Below, one piece after another: positions 25,182 to 33,600 of a stretch of DNA of 34,921 nt. The position numbers and the translations under genes were made by a program. Source of the stretch: Clostridiales bacterium UBA4039 (lineage in GTDB: Bacteria > Bacillota > Clostridia > Lachnospirales > Vallitaleaceae); NCBI GenBank assembly GCA_002382805.1, contig DGAD01000042.1, positions 1 through 34,921 of the forward strand. Reading direction: 5' to 3'. Under the pieces are notes generated by a model that saw only the letters and a list, made by a program, of their open reading frames with translations, ran no database searches and was not told where the DNA came from. How positions within the stretch are numbered: position 1 is the first letter of the stretch; every line of letters starts with the position of its first letter.

Positions 25182-27515
25182 ATGTTTGAGGTGTTAAAGC
25201 GAGATCAAAGTCTTGTGCCTTTTGAGATGGAAAAAATTAAAGAGGCGATTAAAAAGGCATTTGAAGCAACAGAAAAATTATATACAGAGGATATACTTGA
25301 TATACTCGTTTTGAGAGTTACGGCAGATTTTCAAAAAAAGATAAAGACAAATAAAATTGCTATTGAAGATGTCCAAGATAGTGTTGAGAGTGTTTTGGAG
25401 CAAACTGGATATACAGATGTTGCAAAAGCATATATTCTTTATCGAAAGCAAAGAGAAAAAATGCGTAACATGAAATCAACCATCTTAGATTACAAAGAAA
25501 TTGTTAACAGCTATGTAAATGAAGAAGATTGGCGAGTAAAAGAAAATTCGACAGTCACATATTCAGTTGGGGGATTGATTCTTCATAACTCAGGAGCAGT
25601 TACAGCAAATTATTGGTTAAGCGAAGTCTATGATGAAGAAATAGCAAAAGCACATAAAAACTGTGATTTACATATTCATGACTTATCGATGCTGACAGGT
25701 TATTGTGCCGGTTGGTCCTTAAAACAATTAATTGAAGAAGGGCTTGGAGGCATTCCCGGAAAGATAACATCTGCCCCAGCATCACATCTATCTACATTAT
25801 GTAATCAAATGGTTAACTTTTTAGGGATTATGCAAAATGAATGGGCAGGAGCGCAAGCCTTTAGTTCATTTGATACGTACTTGGCACCTTTTGTAAAGAG
25901 TGATGATTTATCCTATAAAGAAGTTAAGCAATGCATTCAAAGCTTTGTATTTGGTGTTAATACCCCGAGCAGATGGGGGACACAGTCGCCTTTTTCAAAT
26001 ATTACTTTGGATTGGAAAGTTCCGAGCGATTTGGCAAACTTACCTGCATTAGTTGGAGGGAAAGAACAAGATTTTTATTATCGTGACTGTCAAAAAGAAA
26101 TGGATATGATTAATAAAGCATTTATAGAGATTATGATTGAAGGCGATGCAAATGGACGCGGATTCCAATATCCAATTCCTACATATTCCATTACTAGCGA
26201 ATTTGACTGGGAAGAGACAGAGAATAATCAGCTTCTTTTTGAAATGACGGCCAAATATGGAACCCCCTATTTTTCTAATTATGTCAATAGTGATATGGAG
26301 CCTAGCGATATTCGAAGTATGTGTTGCCGCTTGCGACTGGATCTTCGAGAACTTCGTAAAAAACAAGGCGGATTCTTTGGTTCAGGTGAAAGCACGGGAT
26401 CGGTGGGGGTTGTGACAATCAATCTTCCATCAATTGCGTATCAAGCACAAAATGAAGCAGACTTTTTTAGCCGTTTAGGTCGAATGATGGATATCGCTGC
26501 CCGTTCTTTGCATATAAAACGTACGGTTATATCAAAATTATTGGACGAAGGATTGTATCCATATACAAAACGTTATTTAGGAAAGTTTGATAATCATTTT
26601 TCAACAATTGGGCTATTAGGTATGAATGAGGCGGGATTGAACGCTTCGTGGTTGAAAAAAGATCTTACACATCAAGCAGTTCAAGCATTTGCAGTAGATG
26701 TCCTTGATTTTATGCGACATCGCCTATCGGATTATCAAGAAAAGTATGGAGATTTATTTAATTTAGAGGCGACGCCGGCTGAATCGACAAGTTATCGACT
26801 CGCAAAGCATGATAGAAAACGCTTTGAGGGTATTATTGCCTCTGGTGATAATGCGACACCTTACTATACCAATAGTACGAATTTGCCAGTAGGGTATACG
26901 ACAGACATTTTTGATGCATTAGAGATTCAAGATGAATTACAGACGAAGTATACATCGGGAACAGTATTTCATACATTTTTAGGTGAAAAACTTCCGGATT
27001 GGAAAGCAGCGGCGAAGTTGGTAAAAACAATTGCCACGAATTATCGCTTGCCATATTATACGATTTCTCCAACATATTCTATCTGTAAAGAACATGGATA
27101 TCTACATGGAGAGCAATATATGTGTCCACAATGTGGAAAAACAACAGAAGTATATTCAAGAATTACAGGATACTATCGTCCGGTACAACATTGGAATGAA
27201 GGAAAAAGTCAAGAATTTAAAGAACGCACGCCCTACGAGCCAATCAAGGACAAATCAAGAACAGAGATGGCAACAGCAACAGCGCATCCAAAAGTTCTTT
27301 TGTTTACAACAAAAACCTGCCCAAATTGTCATGTGGCTAAAGAGTATCTAAAAGAGCATGCATATGCAGTTATTGATGCAGAAGAAGAAAGTCACTTAGC
27401 CACACAATACAATATTCGTTCAGCCCCAACATTGGTTGTTCACGGTGAAGCGGATATGGATCAAGTTAAATATTACACAGGCCTATCGGAGATACGCAAC
27501 TATATATGTGAGTAA
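25182..27515 (+). CDS. nrdD: Anaerobic ribonucleoside-triphosphate reductase with fused redoxin domain
   Basis: A 777-residue class III reductase that makes dNTPs using a glycyl radical. Domains in order: an ATP-cone (about 1-95) for allosteric control; the catalytic barrel with paired cysteines Cys381-Cys382 in SMCCRLRLD; a metal site SICKEHGYLHGEQYMCPQC (Cys635, Cys648, Cys651, His638 possible); the radical loop RITGYYR with Gly663; and a C-terminal thioredoxin/glutaredoxin-like domain (about 702-777) with CPNC (713-716) and SAPTLVVHG. The redoxin suggests electrons come from an internal dithiol rather than formate, as in redoxin-dependent (NrdD2-type) enzymes. ATG 25182 follows AAAGGAG. 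The activating enzyme gene nrdG is absent from the window. Confidence 0.95.
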   Translation: MFEVLKRDQSLVPFEMEKIKEAIKKAFEATEKLYTEDILDILVLRVTADFQKKIKTNKIAIEDVQDSVESVLEQTGYTDVAKAYILYRKQREKMRNMKSTILDYKEIVNSYVNEEDWRVKENSTVTYSVGGLILHNSGAVTANYWLSEVYDEEIAKAHKNCDLHIHDLSMLTGYCAGWSLKQLIEEGLGGIPGKITSAPASHLSTLCNQMVNFLGIMQNEWAGAQAFSSFDTYLAPFVKSDDLSYKEVKQCIQSFVFGVNTPSRWGTQSPFSNITLDWKVPSDLANLPALVGGKEQDFYYRDCQKEMDMINKAFIEIMIEGDANGRGFQYPIPTYSITSEFDWEETENNQLLFEMTAKYGTPYFSNYVNSDMEPSDIRSMCCRLRLDLRELRKKQGGFFGSGESTGSVGVVTINLPSIAYQAQNEADFFSRLGRMMDIAARSLHIKRTVISKLLDEGLYPYTKRYLGKFDNHFSTIGLLGMNEAGLNASWLKKDLTHQAVQAFAVDVLDFMRHRLSDYQEKYGDLFNLEATPAESTSYRLAKHDRKRFEGIIASGDNATPYYTNSTNLPVGYTTDIFDALEIQDELQTKYTSGTVFHTFLGEKLPDWKAAAKLVKTIATNYRLPYYTISPTYSICKEHGYLHGEQYMCPQCGKTTEVYSRITGYYRPVQHWNEGKSQEFKERTPYEPIKDKSRTEMATATAHPKVLLFTTKTCPNCHVAKEYLKEHAYAVIDAEEESHLATQYNIRSAPTLVVHGEADMDQVKYYTGLSEIRNYICE

Positions 27516-27540
27516 TGTAGGCTTGATTAAGGAGATTATA

Positions 27541-28371
27541 ATGAGTTATGCAGATAATATTTTTATAAAGATGTGTCAAGAAATTATGGAGGATGGATTT
27601 TCCTCAGAAGGATCTGTTGTTCGCCCGGTGTGGGATGATGGTGCTATGGCACATACGATTAAACGTTTTGGTGTAGTCAATCGCTACGACTTGAGTCAGG
27701 AGTTTCCAATTATGACGCTTCGACCAACAGCGTTTAAGAGTTGTATTGATGAAATTCTATGGATTTGGCAAAAAAAATCCAATAGCATTCATGAGTTAAA
27801 TAGTAAAATCTGGAATGCTTGGGCAGATGATACCGGAAGTATCGGAAAAGCCTATGGATATCAATTAGGTGTGAAGCATCAATATGCAGAGGGAATGTTT
27901 GATCAGGTAGACCGTGTCTTATATGACCTAAAGAATAACCCATACAGTCGACGTATTATGACCAACATATATGTTCATCAAGACTTGCATGCGATGAATT
28001 TATATCCTTGTGCTTATAGTATGACGTTTAATGTGACAGGCAATAAGTTGAACGCAATCTTAAACCAGCGTTCTAACGATATATTGGTTGCGAACAATTG
28101 GAATGTTGTTCAATATGCAGTCTTGGTACATATGATGGCTATGGTAAGTGATCTAGAAGTTGGTGAATTGGTTCACGTTATTGCAGATGCACACATATAT
28201 GATCGACATATTCCAATTGTTCAAGAAATGATTCAACGTCCGACGTATCCTGCGCCGCAGTTTAGAATCAAGAGACAAGTGGATGATTTTTACGACTTTA
28301 AAGTAGAGGATTTTGAATTAATCGATTATCAAAAAAACCCTCAAATAAAAAATATACCTGTTGCAACATAA
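27541..28371 (+). CDS. thyA: Thymidylate synthase, folate-dependent
   Basis: A 276-residue enzyme that methylates dUMP to dTMP using methylene-tetrahydrofolate. NLYPCAYSM carries the catalytic Cys157. QRSND (Arg177, phosphate binding) replaces the usual QRSCD, then NNWNVVQYAVLVHMMA with the conserved Asn, and DLEVGELVHVIADAHIYDRHI with the His/Tyr that bind deoxyribose. The sequence is divergent from the E. coli type but all key residues are present. AAGGAG precedes the ATG. Its place between nrdD and folA gives one NrdR-controlled unit for dNTP supply. Confidence 0.92.
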   Translation: MSYADNIFIKMCQEIMEDGFSSEGSVVRPVWDDGAMAHTIKRFGVVNRYDLSQEFPIMTLRPTAFKSCIDEILWIWQKKSNSIHELNSKIWNAWADDTGSIGKAYGYQLGVKHQYAEGMFDQVDRVLYDLKNNPYSRRIMTNIYVHQDLHAMNLYPCAYSMTFNVTGNKLNAILNQRSNDILVANNWNVVQYAVLVHMMAMVSDLEVGELVHVIADAHIYDRHIPIVQEMIQRPTYPAPQFRIKRQVDDFYDFKVEDFELIDYQKNPQIKNIPVAT

Positions 28372-28381
28372 GGAGAAACAG

Positions 28382-28891
28382 ATGAAGTTAATTGTAGCAT
28401 GTGACAAAGAATATGGCATTGGCAAAGATGGAGAACTGCTTACATATTTGCCTAAGGACTTAAAGCGCTTTAAAAGTATTACTATGGGAAATATTATGAT
28501 CATGGGGAGAAAAACCATTGATTCCCTTCCGGGAGGGCGGCTGTTGCCTCAGCGTGAAACGTGGATATTAACCCGAGATACAAGCTATGTCAAAGAAGGG
28601 GCTCGAATCTTTCATTCAATAGAGAGCATACGAAGTTATACAAAGGAAAATCAGATAGATACATCTTCGATTTTTATTTGTGGCGGTAGTGAAATTTACC
28701 AATTGTTTTTGCCGTATTGTACGGAAGCTTATATTACCCAGATAGAACATGTCTTTGACGCAGATGTTAAGATTCCAAATATTGGAAGTCTGCCAGGATG
28801 GTACTTGACATTTCGCTCAGATGCACAGTGGCATCATGATTTGGAATACTATTATCTAAATTATGAAAATAAAAGTTATACACAATTTTAA
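28382..28891 (+). CDS. folA: Dihydrofolate reductase
   Basis: A 169-residue enzyme that regenerates tetrahydrofolate after thymidylate synthesis. MKLIVACDKEYGIGKDGELL, then LPKDLKRFK with the active-site acid Asp26, IMIMGRKTIDSLPGGRLLPQR for NADPH binding, and IFICGGSEIYQLFLPY. The usual Trp of the 'PWhLPeDl' loop is replaced by TyrLeuPro. AAGGAG spans the thyA stop, so translation is coupled. It ends the operon; no clear intrinsic terminator follows. Confidence 0.93.
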   Translation: MKLIVACDKEYGIGKDGELLTYLPKDLKRFKSITMGNIMIMGRKTIDSLPGGRLLPQRETWILTRDTSYVKEGARIFHSIESIRSYTKENQIDTSSIFICGGSEIYQLFLPYCTEAYITQIEHVFDADVKIPNIGSLPGWYLTFRSDAQWHHDLEYYYLNYENKSYTQF

Positions 28892-28927
28892 GAATGGATG
28901 CACATAAATAATTAGGTCTTTTCTTTT

Positions 28928-28982
28928 TTACAAACTCCTCTATAATAGTTGATAACGCAAGCATGAAGGGAGGAGTTTGTAA
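28928..28982 (+). promoter_or_regulatory. Inverted repeat hiding the ribosome site of the DUF5702 gene
   Basis: TTACAAACTCCTC (28928-28940) and GAGGAGTTTGTAA (28970-28982) are perfect 13-bp arms around a 29-nt loop. The right arm contains the ribosome site GGAGGAG and reaches the start codon, so in a transcript from upstream the site would be locked in a stem. The loop opens with TATAAT (28941-28946), a possible -10 (no good -35). RNA started there lacks the left arm and would be translatable. Confidence 0.65.
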
Positions 28983-31900
28983 TTAAAGGAAGTGTTACGG
29001 TTTTTTTTAGTATAACGATTCTATGCATTATTACCTGTCTGGCAACAATGCTGGAATTAACCAAGGCGCGTATTATTGAGGTCGAGCTAAGCTCAAGCAC
29101 CAATAATGCAGCACACAGTGTATTAAGTCAATTTGATCCGGTGCTATTTCACGAGTATGGCCTTCTAGCAGGGGAGGAAGGCAATCATATCGATGAAATC
29201 ATTCAATCAAGTCTTGATATAAGTTTCTTTCCATCACAATATCCCAAAAATGAATATGTAGTAGACTATCTTCTCTTTAATAAAAATCGAGAGAAGGCAT
29301 CAACGTTTATGGAACCAAAGGCATTTTCTTATGATATAGAATATGCACCTTTCTTGGAGGCAGATTATGCTTATGCCAAGGAACAGATTCTTGAATATAT
29401 GGGACCGCGTCAATTCTATCTCCTTGCAGAACCTTTTTTAGAAAAACTAAATCTATTAAGTGAAACATCAAAATCATCTGAGATTATTGAAGAAAAATCT
29501 GACCTGGTTTCTGAACTTGAGATGTTTAATTCGTATACAGAAAGATTGATGTTATATTTTGATGGAGTTGCGATTGGATCAGGAGGAAAATCATATATAA
29601 AGTATGACGAACCTTATATACGCAAGCTAAGTGTGGATACGATATCCTATGATTTTTTCCCAAAAAGCTATCACAAAAAATATCGTCAAAATACTATATT
29701 TGTTGAAGATGTTCTTGAAAATGCAATTACAGGCATAGAAAAGTCAGATACTCTTTTGAAAAAAATCGTTAAGAAAGACATTAAAGCTGAAGATATTAAG
29801 CGAGGCTATATGGGGGAGATAATAAAGGATAAAAAGTTATTGGATTTAGTCGATCGTTTGGCAGAAATCGAAGAACAATATTTAGAGCCTTCACATGAAG
29901 CATTAGAAGAAATACAAGCGATTAAGCAAACCCACGAAAAATCTTTGGCCATTATTCGTATGTATAGTTCAATGAGTCAAGCAACGCTGGGCAAAATTGA
30001 ACGGTTTCAAAATCGTATCGACAATGAAGAACAAGTCATTTCAGGGCTTGTTAAAAGCATTAACCAAGAGTTAGATGATCTAAAGACAGAAGTGGATGTA
30101 CATAGTGAGAATTTAGAAGAAGTCAATAATTTAAAGCTCTTTGAAGAGAGGTTAACTAATAATCTAGAAATACTCTCATCATGCGAACAAGACATTGAGC
30201 GTCTGATTGACTATACAGATGACTATGCTGCACGTAAGTACAATCAATTAAAAAAAGAAAAGCAATTATCGTCGACAACTGAAGATTACCTTGATATGCA
30301 TATGTATAGTGAATTTTACAAGAATCGCTCAACGCTAGATACTATGCAGATTGATGGAGTTGTGCGTAATGTATTAGAAAATATACAAGGCTATACAACA
30401 GACTTATTTTTTGATTATCAAAATATGGATATACAAGCAGACCGTGAACAAGAAAAAAAATATAAAGACAAAGTAGAGGCCCTATCGGCCATAGATTTAT
30501 TTGAAACAGTAAGCATACAAGGTGTAGAAGCGATTAATCCATACCTTACGATTGATCAGACACTACTTCCATCCAATGCTATTGAGTCAGAGACAGACCA
30601 AAATGGAACATTTGATGCGAAAGAAATATTTAAGACATTGAGCGATCCATTGCTATTAGCAAAAAATACGCATGAAAAAATTTTGCTCAACGAATATATT
30701 GTTGGAATGTTTTCTTCCGTAGTTAGTCAAGTGGATCCAAATGCAAAAAGTCTAAGTGGATTTGCGCTAGATGATCATTTGCTTGAATATGAAGTTGAAT
30801 ATATTCTGGGTGGTCATTTTAATGAACGAAAAAATCTTGAATTTGTTTTGGCGATACTGTTTGGCGTTCGTGTGTTATGCAATACAGTTCACCTTGCAAT
30901 TGATAGTGCTAAACGTGAGACGATTTTAAGTATTGCAAATGCCATTGCAGGGTGGTGGACTGGAGGTGTTGGAGGTGCAATACTAGCCGTTGTCATTGGA
31001 TTGTGCTGGGCAATGGTTGAGGCTATTGTTGATGTGTTTATGTTGACCTCAGGAGAAAAAGTGCCTTTTATCAAAACCGCTTCAACGTGGTATAGTTCTC
31101 TCGATGGAAATTGGGAAGAGCTTTTTGATGCATCGGTTCGTTATGTTCAAAATAAAGCGTTGATGTATATTAAAGATACGGGAGAGTTGACCAAAGGGGC
31201 TGTTAGTGCGGTGAAAAATATACTTGATGATGCAGTAGAGCAAAATGTAGGAGGAAATGGATTTGATCGACGTCGTGTTGAAGAAACCATGGAAAGTGTG
31301 TTTACCTCAGTAGCAGAAGAGATGAATATTCAAATAGACGTGGCAAATCGGGCTATTGATAATGAAATTGAAGAGCAGTTGGATAGTTATTTGATTCAAG
31401 CAACTCAAGAGACTGAGGGGAATGAAGATAATCAAAACCAAGAAGAGCTGGATCCTGATGTGCTTAGCCTTATTGGTGCAATGAAGTCAACAGTTGATTC
31501 GCAGGGATTAGATAGTTCATCAAGTTTGTCAGAAAAAGTGGCGGTTCGAGAGACTATTTTAAATACATATGCAGGACAAATCCAACAATTAAAAGAGGCT
31601 ACAGCTCAAAAGCAAAAAGAAATATATGAAAATGCCTCAAACTATGCCACGGAAGAATTAAAAGACTACATTGATGATAAGGTAAAGGAAGGCTGTGACA
31701 TCACGACCGACCTATTGACCAAAAAAGCGGATGAAATAAAAAAAGATATGAAGAAAAATATTACAGAAGAAAGCAAAAAGAAATTCGGAGTAGAAAACCT
31801 TATCCCGTCACTAGACTATACCGACTATTTACGTTTGTTTTTATTTTGTAGTCTACAAGAAGAGGAAGTAAAAATGGCACGAGTGATGGATCTTATACAA

Positions 31901-32071
31901 ATGAACATACAAAAAAAATATAATGATTATGATAGATCCTTTGAAAATTATTTTAATGGAATTAACATTACAACAACACTCAAAGTGCCGGTAACTCAGC
32001 AGATGCCTGTTCATGAGCGAATAAAAAATAAATTATGGGAGTATCAGATTGAAGAGAGTGCAAGATATTGA
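28982..32071 (+). CDS. DUF5702-like exported pilus-cluster protein with apparent ATT start
   Basis: A 1029-residue protein. The first ATG (29048) lacks a ribosome site and would cut off the N-terminal membrane segment. Reading from ATT at 28982, 6-8 nt after GGAGGAG, gives [M]KGSVTVFFSITILCIITCLATMLE, which matches the usual MKGSITVF-type start of DUF5702/TadG-like proteins. A coiled-coil-rich exterior (about 260-440), a region RNLEFVLAILFGVRVLCNTVHL and membrane-like AIAGWWTGGVGGAILAVVIGL, VEAIVDVFMLTSGEKVPFIKT and a C-terminal YLRLFLF...MDLIQMN follow, all in family order. It heads a set of TadE-like genes, so it likely belongs to a Tad/Flp-type surface apparatus. Confidence 0.8.
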   Translation: MKGSVTVFFSITILCIITCLATMLELTKARIIEVELSSSTNNAAHSVLSQFDPVLFHEYGLLAGEEGNHIDEIIQSSLDISFFPSQYPKNEYVVDYLLFNKNREKASTFMEPKAFSYDIEYAPFLEADYAYAKEQILEYMGPRQFYLLAEPFLEKLNLLSETSKSSEIIEEKSDLVSELEMFNSYTERLMLYFDGVAIGSGGKSYIKYDEPYIRKLSVDTISYDFFPKSYHKKYRQNTIFVEDVLENAITGIEKSDTLLKKIVKKDIKAEDIKRGYMGEIIKDKKLLDLVDRLAEIEEQYLEPSHEALEEIQAIKQTHEKSLAIIRMYSSMSQATLGKIERFQNRIDNEEQVISGLVKSINQELDDLKTEVDVHSENLEEVNNLKLFEERLTNNLEILSSCEQDIERLIDYTDDYAARKYNQLKKEKQLSSTTEDYLDMHMYSEFYKNRSTLDTMQIDGVVRNVLENIQGYTTDLFFDYQNMDIQADREQEKKYKDKVEALSAIDLFETVSIQGVEAINPYLTIDQTLLPSNAIESETDQNGTFDAKEIFKTLSDPLLLAKNTHEKILLNEYIVGMFSSVVSQVDPNAKSLSGFALDDHLLEYEVEYILGGHFNERKNLEFVLAILFGVRVLCNTVHLAIDSAKRETILSIANAIAGWWTGGVGGAILAVVIGLCWAMVEAIVDVFMLTSGEKVPFIKTASTWYSSLDGNWEELFDASVRYVQNKALMYIKDTGELTKGAVSAVKNILDDAVEQNVGGNGFDRRRVEETMESVFTSVAEEMNIQIDVANRAIDNEIEEQLDSYLIQATQETEGNEDNQNQEELDPDVLSLIGAMKSTVDSQGLDSSSSLSEKVAVRETILNTYAGQIQQLKEATAQKQKEIYENASNYATEELKDYIDDKVKEGCDITTDLLTKKADEIKKDMKKNITEESKKKFGVENLIPSLDYTDYLRLFLFCSLQEEEVKMARVMDLIQMNIQKKYNDYDRSFENYFNGINITTTLKVPVTQQMPVHERIKNKLWEYQIEESARY

Positions 32072-33134
32072 AGGAAGTGTGAGTGTTGAATCGGCATTAA
32101 TTATTCCTGTTATCATGGGCGTGTTTATATTTTTTATGAGTATGATGCAAATTATGTATACACATGGAAAAGTGCAAATTGCTCTAAATGAAGTCTGCAA
32201 AGATTTGACATATGATAGCTATTTTTTTCAGGAGTTAGGAATTATTGAAGTTAACCAGGCGCTATATTCTAAAGGGCTTGAGCAATCAATAACAGTAGAA
32301 GACTTGCGAGTACTTAAACAAGAGCTAACAGAAGTTATCCCAGAAGTAGCAAGCGATTTAAACAATCTAAAGTTTTCCAATATATCGGAAGAAATTTCCG
32401 TGGAAAATATCGACACTATTTTACAGGAAAAATCAGATGTCACGTCAGTTCTTGTTAAATTATATGAAAGTATGAGTAAACTATCTCAGAGCGCTGGAAC
32501 TGAAGGGGGATACTTCATCAACACAATGCTATTACGTGTGTATATAAAGGAAAAACTAAAATTGTACACCCAAGAGATTGATGCGGATTATACACTTGTG
32601 CATGCATCAGGATTTCTAGAAGACAATAGTGGGCAAATCATACTCAGCACAGAGTATCAAGTACCGATTTTATTTAAGCGTCACACAATTCGACTAAAAA
32701 ACGGCGGTTATTTCCATGCGTTTATCGGTGCGGGGAAATTTAGCGCATCCTACAATCAAGTCATTAAAAAAAGTCAATATGGAAAAACGGTAGAAGGAGA
32801 TGATGATACAGAGGATGAAGATCAAGACGGATTTGCAAAGACGGTATATGTAACTGAATATGGAGCAAAGTATCATAAGAATCAAAAGTGTTTTCATATT
32901 AAGGTCAATGTAAATCGGATGCGATTAAAACAAGTAACAGGGAAAAGTCCATGCGAACATTGTGGTGACGGTGGCCTAGATTTAGAAGATAGCGCTATTG
33001 TGTATACAACGAAAAACAGTCGAGTTTTTCATCTCGATAAAAAGTGCCACTCAATATATCATCATATATCAAAATTCTCTGAGAAGGAAGCGATTAATAG
33101 TGGGTATGGTCCTTGTAAATCATGTTCAAAATAA
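32049..33134 (+). CDS. TadE-like protein with two C-terminal zinc-binding-like modules
   Basis: A 361-residue protein overlapping the previous gene by 23 bp. TTG at 32049 is 7 nt after GGGAG and is the best start. The N-terminus (IEGSVSVESALIIPVIMGVFIFF) is the TadE/pseudopilin-type segment. A middle domain of about 200 residues is followed by an acidic linker and two repeats of a YH-x4-C...PCxxC module: first with His276, Cys281, Cys302, Cys305; second with His328, Cys333, Cys356, Cys359. Similar modules occur at the ends of bacterial nucleases and surface proteins and probably bind metal. The combination with TadE is unusual. Confidence 0.8.
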   Translation: MKRVQDIEGSVSVESALIIPVIMGVFIFFMSMMQIMYTHGKVQIALNEVCKDLTYDSYFFQELGIIEVNQALYSKGLEQSITVEDLRVLKQELTEVIPEVASDLNNLKFSNISEEISVENIDTILQEKSDVTSVLVKLYESMSKLSQSAGTEGGYFINTMLLRVYIKEKLKLYTQEIDADYTLVHASGFLEDNSGQIILSTEYQVPILFKRHTIRLKNGGYFHAFIGAGKFSASYNQVIKKSQYGKTVEGDDDTEDEDQDGFAKTVYVTEYGAKYHKNQKCFHIKVNVNRMRLKQVTGKSPCEHCGDGGLDLEDSAIVYTTKNSRVFHLDKKCHSIYHHISKFSEKEAINSGYGPCKSCSK

Positions 33135-33147
33135 TAAGGAGATGGAT

Positions 33148-33501
33148 ATGCTCAAGAATACTGAGGGAAGTGTACTAATCGAAGCGGCAATTATTATGCC
33201 GCTATGCATTATATGTATCTTAACGCTTATAGGAATGACGATAAGATACCACTATACAATAACTTATGACTTGTATTCAGATATCAACGGATATTATGGC
33301 GGGGCAGACTTGTCTGCAACAAAAGAAGTTGAAAATTTTTACAAACAAGAGATTACAAGCCATTCAAAGGAAAAAAATCGTATAAAAATCATCAAACAAA
33401 TAAAATTTATTGATGATGTTTCAGATCAAATTCAAATTTCAAGTACAATAAAAGAAAAGTATGATAAGAACATAAAAAAAATACAACTTATATTAGAATA
33501 G
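33148..33501 (+). CDS. Small TadE-like pseudopilin
   Basis: A 117-residue protein starting MLKNTEGSVLIEAAIIMPLCIICILTL, the same GSVxxE membrane signature as its two upstream neighbours. A short extracellular domain follows. I chose ATG at 33148, 6 nt after AAGGAG, over ATG at 33142 directly on that site. It is the last gene of the three-gene cluster. Processing by a prepilin peptidase is plausible but no such gene lies here. Confidence 0.75.
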   Translation: MLKNTEGSVLIEAAIIMPLCIICILTLIGMTIRYHYTITYDLYSDINGYYGGADLSATKEVENFYKQEITSHSKEKNRIKIIKQIKFIDDVSDQIQISSTIKEKYDKNIKKIQLILE

Positions 33502-33530
33502 TATTAGAAAGAGATAAAACTTTGATATTA

Positions 33531-33591
33531 TCCTTTACGCTCGAATTGAGACATCGTATAATTAGGGTATATAAGACAAAAGCGTAAAGGA
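33531..33591 (+). promoter_or_regulatory. Inverted repeat hiding the ribosome site of the LiaI-like gene
   Basis: TCCTTTACGCT (33531-33541) and AGCGTAAAGGA (33581-33591) are perfect 11-bp arms. The right arm covers the ribosome site AAAGGAG. A promoter TTTACG-17-TATAAT (33534-33539, 33557-33562) has its -35 in the left arm and its -10 in the loop, so its RNA would lack the left arm, while read-through RNA would hide the site. Confidence 0.6.
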
Positions 33592-33600
33592 GCGTATCAT

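Noticed and set aside
28928..28982. Plain intrinsic terminator of the nrdD-thyA-folA operon
   Set aside because: The loop is 29 nt and no T-run follows the right arm directly (the T8 run is 18 nt further on), while the arm coincides with a ribosome site.
28963..28986. Tiny leader peptide frame (MKGGVCN) before the DUF5702 gene
   Set aside because: Seven codons, no ribosome site of its own, and it sits across the gene's own ribosome site; kept only as a remote possibility.
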